60,060 nt of DNA from Oscillatoriaceae cyanobacterium Prado104 (GTDB taxonomy: Bacteria > Cyanobacteriota > Cyanobacteriia > Cyanobacteriales > Microcoleaceae), in the NCBI GenBank assembly GCA_025454405.1, contig JALOON010000025.1:1-60060 (forward strand), written 5' to 3'. Under the pieces are notes generated by a model. The model ran no database searches, was not told where the DNA came from, and worked only from the letters and a program-made list of their open reading frames with translations. Position numbers and translations under genes: made by a program. Each line of letters begins with the position of its first letter. Within the stretch, counting starts at the first letter, position 1. Positions 7,473 to 16,505 of this stretch are shown here, in pieces.

Positions 7473-8969
7473 CTAACTTACTAAAGCTGCGCCGCGATTG
7501 TAGATTTCGCGGGCGTAATCAGTCCAGGTTCCTTGTCCCCAATACCGGAAACAACTTGTTTGCAGCAGCAAGTTGTAAAGCAAAGCTTGTTGGTATTCAA
7601 ATTTTTTGGTAATTGCAGTGTCTTGCTGCAACAGCGGGTCGTATTTTTTGTGAAATGCTGCGCTGAGTTGATTCATCGGTTCCAACACGTTTTCGTAGCC
7701 TTTTACCCAACTTAAATCGTTTGTCCAAGAAGCGCCGTCCATGTGAAAATTGTGGTCTGTTTGCTTGAGATGGGCGATCGCACTTTCTACTTTTTCTGGC
7801 GTTGCATTATCTGGATCGACTTGCTGCCAAATTTTGTGTTGGTTGATTCCCTGACAGACTGGATAATCTTCGGGATTGACTCCCGCTGCTTCAATTATTT
7901 CTAAATATTCAGTGCCGTTTAAACCGACAACGCCGGATTTTCCGCCATCTCGATCGCGGTTTTCATGCCAAGCTTTAAAAAAGGCGCTGGGAAATTCATT
8001 CATCATGACTCCGCCGTTTTCGCCGTCGGCAATTTGCGTTACTAAGGAAGGAATTGTGATGTTGCCGATTTGCTGTTTTTGCCGGACTTTTGCTTCGTAA
8101 TAAGGCTGCATTTGACCGACTAATTTGGTATCGGAACCTTGGGTTTTAATCAAGGCTGTAATGCTAATTGTTTCGCCGCGAGAATTCCGGGCTTGCAAGC
8201 GATTTGGAACATATTTTTGTTCCTGTGTCAACCCCGATCCGTCGAGATTTTCTAGGGAATGTTCTTGCACCATCAGCCAGCGGTAGCCGCATTCTTTTAA
8301 AGCTTTAATGTATTCATAAAGCGTGTCTGGGTGATTGGGAAAGTGCATTTCTGGGGGTGAAAAACCTGTGACTCGTTTCAAGGCATCAAAGCCAAAAATT
8401 GCCGCAAAATGATGCTGCCATGCTTGAATTTGCAGTTTTATGTCGGGAATTGGAGTTGAGGGAATTACAGCGTGACTCCACATTGTTCCCAACCATTCTA
8501 CATAGGGTTGGTATTGAGGGTCGCAGGTAATTCGCTTGAGGTTGTTGAAGATATCGTCGCGTCCCATTTGGCGCAATCCCCACAGTAAATTACCCGAATA
8601 ATCGAGCATGATTCGCGGGTTGCAGCCGTCATAAATTAACTGGGGAATGAATTCGCCCATGCGGGAATAGCACCAAGCAAATACTTCGGCGTTGTGATTG
8701 TCTCCTTGGTTGGGATTTTCAAACATATGCTGGAGATTGCTCATTAGTTCGCCGTTTGCACCAGCCGGAATTGTAGGTTGGTGCATGTGCAAGGCGCAGG
8801 CAAATCCGGCTTGAATATTTTCGAGACGGAGATTTGTAGTAGGTAGAAAGACTGGTGCGCTGCTGTTAGCTGCTGCATTGATTTCTGTTTCCGAACCGCA
8901 AATATTGGGCAGTCCCGATCGAATTTCTTCTAAAGCTGACGGGTTAGGGGATGGGGCGATCGCGGGCAT
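7473..8969 (-). CDS. Glycoside hydrolase family 57 protein
   Basis: A 498-residue protein with no signal peptide. The GH57 first conserved region HMHQP is at residues 61-65, and other family-like segments are FSPPEMHFPNHPDTL, DGENGG and the long C-terminal helical part. GH57 enzymes are alpha-amylases, branching enzymes or related alpha-glucan enzymes with a retaining mechanism. The exact activity is not evident, and the protein is shorter than GlgB-type GH57 branching enzymes. The ATG at 8969 has no clear ribosome binding site. It converges with the kinase gene across a palindromic repeat. A role in glycogen or storage glucan turnover is an inference. Confidence 0.85.
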   Translation of the reverse strand: MPAIAPSPNPSALEEIRSGLPNICGSETEINAAANSSAPVFLPTTNLRLENIQAGFACALHMHQPTIPAGANGELMSNLQHMFENPNQGDNHNAEVFAWCYSRMGEFIPQLIYDGCNPRIMLDYSGNLLWGLRQMGRDDIFNNLKRITCDPQYQPYVEWLGTMWSHAVIPSTPIPDIKLQIQAWQHHFAAIFGFDALKRVTGFSPPEMHFPNHPDTLYEYIKALKECGYRWLMVQEHSLENLDGSGLTQEQKYVPNRLQARNSRGETISITALIKTQGSDTKLVGQMQPYYEAKVRQKQQIGNITIPSLVTQIADGENGGVMMNEFPSAFFKAWHENRDRDGGKSGVVGLNGTEYLEIIEAAGVNPEDYPVCQGINQHKIWQQVDPDNATPEKVESAIAHLKQTDHNFHMDGASWTNDLSWVKGYENVLEPMNQLSAAFHKKYDPLLQQDTAITKKFEYQQALLYNLLLQTSCFRYWGQGTWTDYAREIYNRGAALVS

Positions 8970-9101
8970 AATTTTTTCTCACTAATTGTGGAGGAACGCG
9001 GTCTGCTATTGCTAAGATAGCTCTGTACATTTAGAGTAGCAGAAAATGTCTGCTGCTAAAGCGTTTATTAAATCTTAACTTCAACATTGAGGAAAAACGC
9101 C

Positions 9102-9839
9102 ATGAAAAACATGAACTACGAAGTCAAATTGTTGGAACCCACCGATTTGTGGTACTTGCAAAATAACATCAACAAAGAAACCAACAGATTGTACCACCCA
9201 ACTAAAAATATTCCGTTCGTCCAGCAAGTAGAAATTCAATTGAACAATTCCGGTGTCATCATTCAAAAAGGCGCGCTGCACTGGTGCATGGGTCAATTGA
9301 CTTACGGTGTTTATAAAACTGATAATGTTTTGAAAGATATGTGGGTATCTTTGACAACGGAAATGGATTACAATGCTCCTGTATATCACGGAATTGGCAC
9401 GGTTAATCTAGAACCGCGATCGAAAGGTTCTTTCATCCATTACACCTCGATCGAACTTTCGGGAACAGAACAGTGGGAACTGGACGATGGCGTGTTTCAG
9501 TTTTGTTCTGACAATGTTGTTATGGGTGTTAAAAAATTAAAATACCGTCAAATGATGGGTTCTGGAGACGGCAGGTGGAGGATTGCAGTGACGGCTATGC
9601 GGGAACAACAAGCTACAGTGGTGGCGGGAACAACTGCACCGGGTAAAATTGTCGAACTCAAACAAGGTGAAACGCTAATTGCTGATTGCGATTTAGTGAA
9701 AGGTTTTACCAAAGGAATTCACGAAGATTATCGGAAATTAGGTCATTTTGGTAAAGGCGGCGGCGAGGGTTATGTTTGGTTTTACGAAGGGAAAGGTAAA
9801 TTGTTAGTGTGCGAAAATGATGCGATGGGTTTGGGATGA
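9102..9839 (+). CDS. AIM24-family-like protein
   Basis: A 245-residue soluble beta-rich protein. Features resembling the AIM24 (DUF124) family are VEIQLNNSGVIIQKGALHW near residue 40, then LEPRSKGSFIHYTSIELSG and EQWELDDGVFQF in the middle. The function of bacterial AIM24 proteins is unknown; the fold resembles the TRAP-like beta barrel. I chose the ATG at 9102, which follows GAGG (9089-9092) at suitable spacing; a TTG at 9087 is the alternative. It is divergent from the GH57 gene, with the shared promoter region at 8970-9101. Confidence 0.6.
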   Translation: MKNMNYEVKLLEPTDLWYLQNNINKETNRLYHPTKNIPFVQQVEIQLNNSGVIIQKGALHWCMGQLTYGVYKTDNVLKDMWVSLTTEMDYNAPVYHGIGTVNLEPRSKGSFIHYTSIELSGTEQWELDDGVFQFCSDNVVMGVKKLKYRQMMGSGDGRWRIAVTAMREQQATVVAGTTAPGKIVELKQGETLIADCDLVKGFTKGIHEDYRKLGHFGKGGGEGYVWFYEGKGKLLVCENDAMGLG

Positions 9840-9932
9840 GTTGTTGGATTTTGTTGAAGACTCGAACCATGACAATTGCGAGAGTTCTTATTTAAGATAA
9901 GGAGGAAAAATATCACACACAAATTTGCAGGC

Positions 9933-10121
9933 ATGAGAGTGTCTGAAATTCTCAAAAACAAAAAAGGAAGCATAAAACAAGCACAACTTCCGGCAGGTTC
10001 ACCAAGTTGGGAAGAATTTAGCGAAATGATGTGGGAGCAAATTGAAAGGGGTGCTGAAGAAAATATTCCAGGCTTTAGGATGGTTCGCAAGTTGTTGAGC
10101 GATAGGAGATTCGATCGATGA
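9933..10121 (+). CDS. Small conserved protein, unknown function (first of overlapping pair)
   Basis: A 62-residue hydrophilic protein (MRVSEILKNKKGSIKQAQLP start, acidic middle, FDR end). The ATG at 9933 is the first in the frame, but the only strong ribosome binding site (AAGGAGG, 9899-9905) lies some 27 bases upstream, where the nearest in-frame codon is ATC at 9912. The gene may therefore start at an unusual codon, or the site may serve poorly. Its TGA overlaps the next ATG (ATGA at 10118-10121), so the two are co-translated. The family is unknown to me; the pair layout resembles a toxin-antitoxin or similar two-protein unit, but there is no diagnostic motif. Confidence 0.6.
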   Translation: MRVSEILKNKKGSIKQAQLPAGSPSWEEFSEMMWEQIERGAEENIPGFRMVRKLLSDRRFDR

Positions 10122-10414
10122 AAGGTAATGGATTTGACCGACTAATTTTGTTTTTGCAAAGTCTGGAAAAACAGGCGATCGACTACACTTTAGCTCATCA
10201 TCGCGACGAAGCTGTGATGGTAATTGTGGCTGTACCTGGGGAACGCTGGGAAGTTGAATTTTTTAGTGATGGTGCAGTGGAGGTAGAGAAGTTTGTCAGT
10301 AATGCAGAAATTGCAGGAGAAGAAGCTTTGAGCGAGTTGTTCGATCGATATTCGGAAGGCGAGACAACAGGCGATTTTCCTCAAAAAATTGAGCTGACAA
10401 ATTCGATAAAATAA
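10118..10414 (+). CDS. Small conserved protein, unknown function (second of overlapping pair)
   Basis: A 98-residue acidic protein without membrane segments. The middle segment, VMVIVAVPGERWEVEFFSDG then VEVEKF, is a hydrophobic beta-rich core that looks like a small alpha/beta domain, followed by an acidic helix (EEALSELFDRYSE). It starts within the stop codon of the preceding gene. A family-A palindromic repeat follows at once. I cannot assign a function. The close coupling suggests that the two products act as a complex. Confidence 0.65.
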   Translation: MKGNGFDRLILFLQSLEKQAIDYTLAHHRDEAVMVIVAVPGERWEVEFFSDGAVEVEKFVSNAEIAGEEALSELFDRYSEGETTGDFPQKIELTNSIK

Positions 10415-10418
10415 GTTC

Positions 10419-10474
10419 GGTTTGTAGTGAGGACTTTAGTCCGCATATAGCAAGAACTTTAGTCCTCACTACAC
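10419..10474. repeat. Palindromic repeat, family A (copy 2)
   Basis: GTTTGTAGTGAGGACTTTAG starts five bases after the preceding stop codon; the right arm reads CTTTAGTCCTCACTAC. The arm centres are partly inverted relative to the other copies, so the hairpin is imperfect. Confidence 0.7.
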
Positions 10475-10620
10475 ACTAATCAAAACTTACGCAAAAATTG
10501 GTTTCACCTACTATCTGCAACCGTAAAGTGCGCAGTGAGCATCCTACTTATCAAACCAATTTAACATTTTTTATAGATAGATAGGCTAAAATTAGGACGA
10601 TCGAGCTGCAAGATAACAAA

Positions 10621-10647
10621 AAGTTAAGCAAGTTAAGCAAGTTAAGC
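10621..10647. repeat. 9-bp tandem repeat (3 copies)
   Basis: AAGTTAAGC is repeated three times without mismatch. It could be a short-sequence repeat of the cyanobacterial type or a cluster of protein-binding sites. Confidence 0.8.
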
Positions 10648-11049
10648 CTAATCTTCGGAAAATTTTACCGCGCTAGAAGCCTTAGCCAGTGAAGACTTTG
10701 GCTAATTCTGAGTGTTTTTTCTTAAGTTGAGATGTTAAATAGCAAAATTTGAGTGGTGCGATCTGGTGCGGCGGTGCAAACTAAATATTGGCTCTCTAAG
10801 ATTAAAAGGCTGGCAGGCTTAAAAATCTCAAATGGGTTCTCTAGAGTACGCGCAAATCCTGCTAATTTTATAACGATCGCTCGATCGAACCCAATCTGTT
10901 ACAACCGGAACTCGCAGAGTTTTATCGAGTAAATATACTCAAAAATTTAAATCCAACTATAGACATTTGCCTAAGAAATTTGCCAAGATTGTTCTCACAG
11001 TGTATCCCGATCTAACTGAAACTTTGTACCTCTAGCTGGCAGATAGTTT

Positions 11050-11865
11050 ATGAATGCAACAAAACTGCTTTTGCAGCAGGTAGCAATTAACTTGCTAGTT
11101 GCTGCAACAATCGTTCAACCCGGATTGACAGCGCTACTTGCTGATGCATCGGGGGAAGTGAATTTACAGTCACAGGTACTGGCATACGAACCGCCCGCGC
11201 GAGGAGCACCGGGCAATCGCGGAGATACGGGCAGTCGCGAATTTCCCCATTTTATAGTTTTGATTCCGGCTGTAAATATAGGATTGACTGCGATCGCGCG
11301 TCCGACTTTTTGGCTGTATTTGCCCGATTCATTTCCCGATCGTATTCCCTTTGAGTTTGTGCTGCGGGACGAACAGCAAGCTGTAGTTTTCAGAACAAGT
11401 TTCCCACTCAAAAAAACAGCGGAAATTGCGAGTTTTTGCTTGCCAGAAAGCGCACCACTTCTGGAGATTGGTAATAAATATAGCTGGCATTTTTTCTGCG
11501 GAACTACCTGCCGCTACGGTTCAGTTGAACGGGTTGCTTTGAAACCAGAAATTTTGCTTCAGCTAGAAACAGCATCTCCGAGGCAGCGCGTTTTGCTGCT
11601 TGCTCGATCGGGTTTGTGGTACGAAACTATTACTGAATTAATTGCACTGCGCGACAAACTTTTGAGTCAATTACAAGCAGCTACTTTAGAGGAGAGATTG
11701 CTGATTTATGCTGAAAATGATTTGCAATATGAAGCGCTGGCGGAGTTAACTGGATTTGAGAAAATATCTTCTCTGGCTACATTAGAGGCTGATTGGAATG
11801 CTTTATTGCAGCATCCGTCGGTGCGGTTGGATGGGATAGTTTCAACGTCATTTTTGGAGGTATAG
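11050..11865 (+). CDS. DUF928 secreted protein
   Basis: A 271-residue DUF928 protein. The hydrophobic N-terminus (about residues 6-30) looks like a signal sequence. The PPARGAPGNRGDTGSR start of the domain is followed by GLTAIARPTFWLYLP, a conserved Trp/Cys-containing centre (YSWHFFCG), and C-terminal helical segments with SGLWYETI, typical of DUF928. The family is cyanobacterial and uncharacterised; members often sit near CHAT, CHASE2 and haemagglutinin-like genes. It precedes the LamG-TPR-CHAT gene by about 415 bases of repeat-rich DNA. It is the most divergent of five DUF928 genes in this window. Confidence 0.82.
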   Translation: MNATKLLLQQVAINLLVAATIVQPGLTALLADASGEVNLQSQVLAYEPPARGAPGNRGDTGSREFPHFIVLIPAVNIGLTAIARPTFWLYLPDSFPDRIPFEFVLRDEQQAVVFRTSFPLKKTAEIASFCLPESAPLLEIGNKYSWHFFCGTTCRYGSVERVALKPEILLQLETASPRQRVLLLARSGLWYETITELIALRDKLLSQLQAATLEERLLIYAENDLQYEALAELTGFEKISSLATLEADWNALLQHPSVRLDGIVSTSFLEV

Positions 11866-12280
11866 ATGTCCGATCGCGCACAATACATATAACCGGGGCG
11901 GGTTTATGAGATTGTCGGTTTGTGGCAAATATTGTTGGCGAACCCGCCCCTACAGAAATCACTGTTAATCGCTCGATCGCGAGCGATAAAAAATGTAGGT
12001 AACATACATTTTTATTTGTGTGTAATAGCTGCATAAAACATCCCAAAATTCCGTAGGGGCGGGTTCACCAACCATTTCTGGCAAAAATGAATAATATTGT
12101 AAACCCGCCCCATCCCACCAACCATAAAAATGTACCATAAATTTATTGGTAAGATGTCGATCTAAATAATGGTGGGGATGGGCGGGTTTATGAGATTCTT
12201 TGTAGGTTTCATGGATGTCGGCGAACCCGCCCCTACAAATTGTGCTTGCATAAGTCCTGAAAAATAAAGTCAACAGATTG
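11866..12280. repeat. Cluster of three GGGCGGGTTTA...AACCCGCCCC elements
   Basis: This gap holds three copies of an imperfect palindromic element of about 60 bp, at 11893-11953, 12053-12112 (inverted) and 12177-12236. Each is bounded by GGGGCGGGTT and AACCCGCCCC-type arms. A fourth copy is at 44676-44735. The sequence between copies (for example 11975-12045) is A/T-rich and shows no gene. Confidence 0.75.
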
Positions 12281-15200
12281 ATGAAACACCCAATATTAAG
12301 CGCCTACAATTCTTTCAATACACCGCCGATCGCCCGTTGGTCTTTTGATGCAGCAGGGAACATAGTTAGCGATCGCGCAAATCTCCCTCCGGCCAACCTA
12401 ATTGATAGTGTTTCTCGTGCTGTTGAACCATCACAAAACGGGCCGCCGGAAAGTTTGTTGCTGACAGGAGGTTACGTTACTTTCCCGCTAACTCCTTTAC
12501 TTGATTTCGGTACGGAAGACTTTTCTATTTGTGCGTGGATTCGCACGGGAGATGCCGGGATTGCCCACATTATAGACAAGCGAGTTGAAAATTCCGGCCC
12601 TTTGCAAGGCTGGTCTTTGTTTGTTTATCAAGGCAAACTTAACCTGCAAATAGCAGATCGAAAAACTTGGTTAAACTGCGCGATCGACCGTTACAAAGAA
12701 ATTGCTCCTTTTCCAATTATTAGCGACGATCGGTGGCATCATGTTGCAGTAACAGTCGATCGCGATCTATTGGGTGGCGGGCGCTGGTATGTTGATGGCA
12801 AGGAAGTAGGTTATCGGTTCAGAGCAAGAAATCACCAAGGTTCTCTCAGCAATGATATTCCCCTAACTCTTGGCAGGCGATCGGACAGTTTTGGCGGTAT
12901 TTATCAGGGAAATATTGCAGATGTTCGGCTCTACAAACAGGTGATTTCGGCAGCAGAAATACAGTCGATTTATCGAGCGCTTCACTTGCCTGCAAGCAAT
13001 CAAAATCTTGGAGAAATTCCGAACAAACTCGAACAAATACAGCGCGATCGAGCTTCTTTCTGGGGCCGCGGCGATAGCGATCGGGAAACATATTTGCAGG
13101 CGATCGAATACTACCAGAAATCGTTAGATAATTATCAACACACCGATAACCGCTACGGTGCAGCAATTTCTCTCAACAATCTAGGCAATATTTACAATTT
13201 ACTTGGTGAATACTCGCCAGCAATTAACTATCACAAACGGTCGCTAAAGATTCAGCAAGAAATTAGCAACCGCAGTGGCGAAGCTGAGTCTCTAAATGCT
13301 TTGGGCAGTATTTACGATGCCCTGGGAGAATACTTGCAAGCAATTGAATCTCACCAGCAGTGCTTAAATATTTACCAAGAAACTGACAACCCTTGGGGAA
13401 TAGCTACTTCCTGGCGCGATTTGGGAAGCGCTTATCATTCTCTTGGGGAATACCAGCAGGCGCTCGAATGCCAACTTCAGTCTCTAAATATAGCGCGAAA
13501 ATACTTCTCCCAACATCGAGAATTGAACTCTTTAAACGCTTTGGGACGGACTTGCGTTTCTCTGGGTAAAAATCAACGGGCGATCGAATACTGTCAGGAA
13601 TCCCTGAATCTCGCGCCGCAAATTAACAGCCGTTCTGGTGAAGCGAATGCTTTGGTAATTACGGCCAATGCTTGGAGTAATTTGGGTAATTATTTGCGGG
13701 CGATCGAACTTTACCAAAAAGCTTTAAATATTCAGCAGGAAATAGGCGATCGATCGGGACAAGCTACTTCATTTCGCAATTTGGGCAATGCTTACCGCTG
13801 TTTGGGAAAATACCAGCAGGCGATCGAATGCAGCCATCAAAGTTTAGAAATTGCGCGGGCGATCGGGGAAAAAGCTTCAGAAGGGGCAACTCTCAACAAT
13901 TTAGGACTGGCTTTGTTTGATGGCGGAAACTTTGTAGAAGCTGAAACAGCTTTGCGCAATGCAATTCAAATTTGGGAATCGCTGCGGGGGAAATTGAGCG
14001 ATCGCGATAACTTTAAAGTATCTATTTTTGAAACCCAAGCAGCTACTTACCGCCACTTGGAAAGAACTTTAATCGCCCAGTCGAAACTAGAGGAGGCACT
14101 GGAAATTGCCGAACGCGGAAGGGCGCGGGCTTTTGTGGAATTGCTGGGCGCTAGATTGTCTGCTACTTCCAATGCGATACCCGATATTAATCCGCCGAAT
14201 ATCGATCGCATTCAAGAAATTGCCAAATCACAAAATGCCACTTTTGTCGAGTATTCCATCTCTTTTTTAGAAGAACTTTTTATCTGGGTAATTTCGCCGG
14301 CGGGTGCTATTGAATTTCGCCAAGTTGACCTCAACTACGAACACGTTCCGCTCAAAGAATTGGTTGTGGATTCTCGCGAGTCGATCGGCATCCGGCAGCG
14401 CGATTTCCATGCAACTTTAACAATTGATGCAGGAGATTTCGTCAAACTCAACGACGATGACCCGCATTGGGAACCTTGGCAAGTGATATCTGTTGATGAA
14501 ACTCACAACATTTTATCACTTTGGCAGTCCTCTTTTCCCAAAGGCTTGACGATTTCTCGACCTGCAATTGATGTGACGGAAAAAGTGCGATCGAACCGCA
14601 GCAATCACCCGCGATTTCAAAAACTCCACCAACTGTTAATCGAACCGATCGCCGATTTATTACCAAAAGATCCAGAAGCTCAAATTGTCTTTATTCCTCA
14701 AGGCGAATTGTTTTTTGTTCCCTTTCCCGCCTTGCAAGATGCTGCGGGGAAATACTTGATTGAAAAACATACTATTCTAACTGCTCCTGCAATTCAAATT
14801 CTGGAATTAACCCGCCAAAAACGGCAGGAAATGTCCGATCGAACTGGCGACATTTTAATAGTAGGAAATCCCACGATGCCCGAAGTTTCTCTCGCGCCGG
14901 GACAACCCGCGCACCAATTATCTGCTTTGCCGCATTCCGAAACCGAAGCCAACGCGATCGCCCAATTGTTTCAAACCCAAGCCCTGACTGGCGATGCAGC
15001 TACCAAAGCCGCCGTCCTCGAACGCTTGCCAAACGCTCGCATCATCCATTTTGCCACCCACGGACTGCTCGATCGCGATCGCGGTCTCAGCAGCGCGATC
15101 GCCCTCGCGCCCGATCGCACCGATAGCGGTTTGCTGGCGGCTGAGGAAATTTTGCACCTGCATCTCAATGCGGATTTGGTAGTTTTGAGTGCTTGCAATA

Positions 15201-15457
15201 CCGGCAGGGGACGGATTACGGGCGACGGCGTTATCGGCTTGTCTCGCGCTTTAATTGCGGCGGGTACTTCCAGTGTCATCGTCTCTTTGTGGGCGGTGCC
15301 CGATGCCCCGACAGCCGATTTGATGGTGAAATTTTATGAAACGCTCGATCGCACGGGTAACAAAGCTCGATCGTTGCGCGCTGCCATGCTGGAGACAATG
15401 CAGCAGCACCCGAATCCGAGAGATTGGGCAGCTTTCACGCTCATCGGCGAAACGTGA
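12281..15457 (+). CDS. LamG-TPR-CHAT protein (caspase-like)
   Basis: A 1058-residue protein without signal peptide or membrane segment. Residues about 15-235 form a LamG/concanavalin-like domain (DDRWHHVAVTVD, WYVDGKEVG, LGRRSD). About 265-640 is a run of TPR-type repeats with recurring LGNIY/LGEYxxAIE motifs. The C-terminal third is a CHAT domain with the caspase-type dyad H927 (FATHG) and C972 (LSACNTG), followed by GLSRALIAAG. CHAT domains are clan CD cysteine peptidases such as those linked to prokaryotic cell-death and defence systems. The LamG domain inside a cytosolic protein is unusual. I chose ATG 12281 over TTG 12278. The 3' end is duplicated downstream at 16168. Confidence 0.92.
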   Translation: MKHPILSAYNSFNTPPIARWSFDAAGNIVSDRANLPPANLIDSVSRAVEPSQNGPPESLLLTGGYVTFPLTPLLDFGTEDFSICAWIRTGDAGIAHIIDKRVENSGPLQGWSLFVYQGKLNLQIADRKTWLNCAIDRYKEIAPFPIISDDRWHHVAVTVDRDLLGGGRWYVDGKEVGYRFRARNHQGSLSNDIPLTLGRRSDSFGGIYQGNIADVRLYKQVISAAEIQSIYRALHLPASNQNLGEIPNKLEQIQRDRASFWGRGDSDRETYLQAIEYYQKSLDNYQHTDNRYGAAISLNNLGNIYNLLGEYSPAINYHKRSLKIQQEISNRSGEAESLNALGSIYDALGEYLQAIESHQQCLNIYQETDNPWGIATSWRDLGSAYHSLGEYQQALECQLQSLNIARKYFSQHRELNSLNALGRTCVSLGKNQRAIEYCQESLNLAPQINSRSGEANALVITANAWSNLGNYLRAIELYQKALNIQQEIGDRSGQATSFRNLGNAYRCLGKYQQAIECSHQSLEIARAIGEKASEGATLNNLGLALFDGGNFVEAETALRNAIQIWESLRGKLSDRDNFKVSIFETQAATYRHLERTLIAQSKLEEALEIAERGRARAFVELLGARLSATSNAIPDINPPNIDRIQEIAKSQNATFVEYSISFLEELFIWVISPAGAIEFRQVDLNYEHVPLKELVVDSRESIGIRQRDFHATLTIDAGDFVKLNDDDPHWEPWQVISVDETHNILSLWQSSFPKGLTISRPAIDVTEKVRSNRSNHPRFQKLHQLLIEPIADLLPKDPEAQIVFIPQGELFFVPFPALQDAAGKYLIEKHTILTAPAIQILELTRQKRQEMSDRTGDILIVGNPTMPEVSLAPGQPAHQLSALPHSETEANAIAQLFQTQALTGDAATKAAVLERLPNARIIHFATHGLLDRDRGLSSAIALAPDRTDSGLLAAEEILHLHLNADLVVLSACNTGRGRITGDGVIGLSRALIAAGTSSVIVSLWAVPDAPTADLMVKFYETLDRTGNKARSLRAAMLETMQQHPNPRDWAAFTLIGET

Positions 15458-15579
15458 ACCAAACTTTCGCAGGTGTCAAAATTAGGTAATTATGGAATGG
15501 ATTCTTTTGAGTTGTTTCAGCGAGATCGAAAGCAAAATAAAAAAGGTATTATTGCGATAGATTTAGTGAGGTGGAACCC

Positions 15580-16131
15580 ATGATTAAGGATGAAAAACAG
15601 TATAAATTTACTCAAGAACTTGCTAAAGAATTTGAAGAATCTATTGCAGCACTAGAAAGAGATGAAGTTCGCAAAAAAAATGACTGTGAGGGCTGGGAAC
15701 TGATAAGAGGTTCGTTAAAATGTCATTTGGATAAATTAAAGTCAGAAATTGCTGAATATGAGATGCTTGCATCTCACGATTGCAGCACTCCAATAATATT
15801 AAAGCTCGACGATATTGATTATTTAGCTCAAATCTTAATTAAAGCTCGCATGGCAGCCAAGCTCAGCCAAAAAGAACTAGCAGACTTGGCTGGACTAACA
15901 GAAGAACAAATCAAACGTTATGAAGATAATGATTATGAAGATGCTAGATTTCTGGATGTAAAATCTGTAATTTATGCACTGGAAATCAAAATTCACCTCG
16001 GTGAGTTTCTAGTTCCTTTAGATACCTTAAGCAGAACGCCTGTTACCAAAGAAGAATTACTTTCCTCAACTCATAGTCTTCACAGCCAACAAAATCGAAA
16101 AACGATCGAGCAAGTTCGATCGACAAATTAA
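15580..16131 (+). CDS. XRE-type helix-turn-helix protein, HigA-like
   Basis: A 183-residue protein. The N-terminal half (residues 8-65) is charged and helical, probably a dimerising coiled coil. The XRE HTH (about 82-125) contains MAAKLSQKELADLAGLTEEQ. The C-terminal region has ALEIKIHLGEF and LSRTPVTKEELLSS. It resembles antitoxin-type HTH regulators, but no toxin gene is next to it. GTG 15571 is an alternative start; ATG 15580 with GAGG eight bases before is better. The gene is flanked on both sides by copies of a 136-bp segment of the CHAT gene. A truncated paralogue lies at 42593-42771. Confidence 0.8.
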   Translation: MIKDEKQYKFTQELAKEFEESIAALERDEVRKKNDCEGWELIRGSLKCHLDKLKSEIAEYEMLASHDCSTPIILKLDDIDYLAQILIKARMAAKLSQKELADLAGLTEEQIKRYEDNDYEDARFLDVKSVIYALEIKIHLGEFLVPLDTLSRTPVTKEELLSSTHSLHSQQNRKTIEQVRSTN

Positions 16132-16167
16132 CGATCGCTACTTTTCCAAGCTGGAAATCATCTTGCC

Positions 16168-16307
16168 ATTTGATGGTGAAATTTTATGAAACGCTCGATC
16201 GCACGGGTAACAGAGCTCGATCGCTGCGTGCTGCCATGCTGGAGACAATGCAGCAGCACCCGAATCCGAGAGATTGGGCAGCTTTCACGCTCATCGGCGA
16301 AACATAA
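16168..16307 (+). pseudogene. Duplicated C-terminal fragment of the CHAT gene
   Basis: Bases 16168-16303 repeat 15318-15453 with three mismatches in 136, at an exact offset of 850 bases. The frame encodes the last 45 residues of the CHAT protein (LMVKFYETLDRTGN... to LIGET) and ends in TAA at 16305-16307. Weaker similarity continues for about 30 bases. It has no start or upstream part, so it is a fragment. It marks the far side of the insertion or duplication that carries the HTH gene. Confidence 0.9.
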
Positions 16308-16330
16308 GCGAACGGGACTTTCGCATGGTC

Positions 16331-16399
16331 AAAAACCCGGTTTCTGGATCGAACTAACCCGTCTCAGCCGACGATTTTCCAGAGAAACCGGGTTTTTTT
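16331..16399 (+). terminator. Strong stem-loop with T-run
   Basis: AAACCCGGTTTCT (16333-16345) pairs with AGAAACCGGGTTT (16383-16395), extendable to 15 bp, and a run of seven T follows. The loop is 37 bases. The same AAACCCGGTTTCT core recurs at 25214, 28233 and 54348, so it is also a dispersed repeat. Confidence 0.7.
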
Positions 16400-16505
16400 G
16401 GGACAGTTGTATTAAATTTTGTAAAAATTGCCAAAACTCGCGAAAAAACTTATTTTTTCCCTGACATCTCCACAGCAACTCGATCGCCCCAACAGCGATA
16501 AGTCA

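Larger units (their letters stand above)
10415..11049. other. 635-bp intergenic region
   Basis: No supportable gene. It holds palindromic repeat A (10419-10473), a perfect threefold tandem repeat of AAGTTAAGC (10621-10647), and A/T-rich sequence leading to the DUF928 gene. No clear promoter was picked out. Confidence 0.5.

Noticed and set aside
12281..16307. A gasdermin-like substrate gene next to the CHAT gene
   Set aside because: No small gene with gasdermin-type features was found nearby; the adjacent HTH gene is a regulator.
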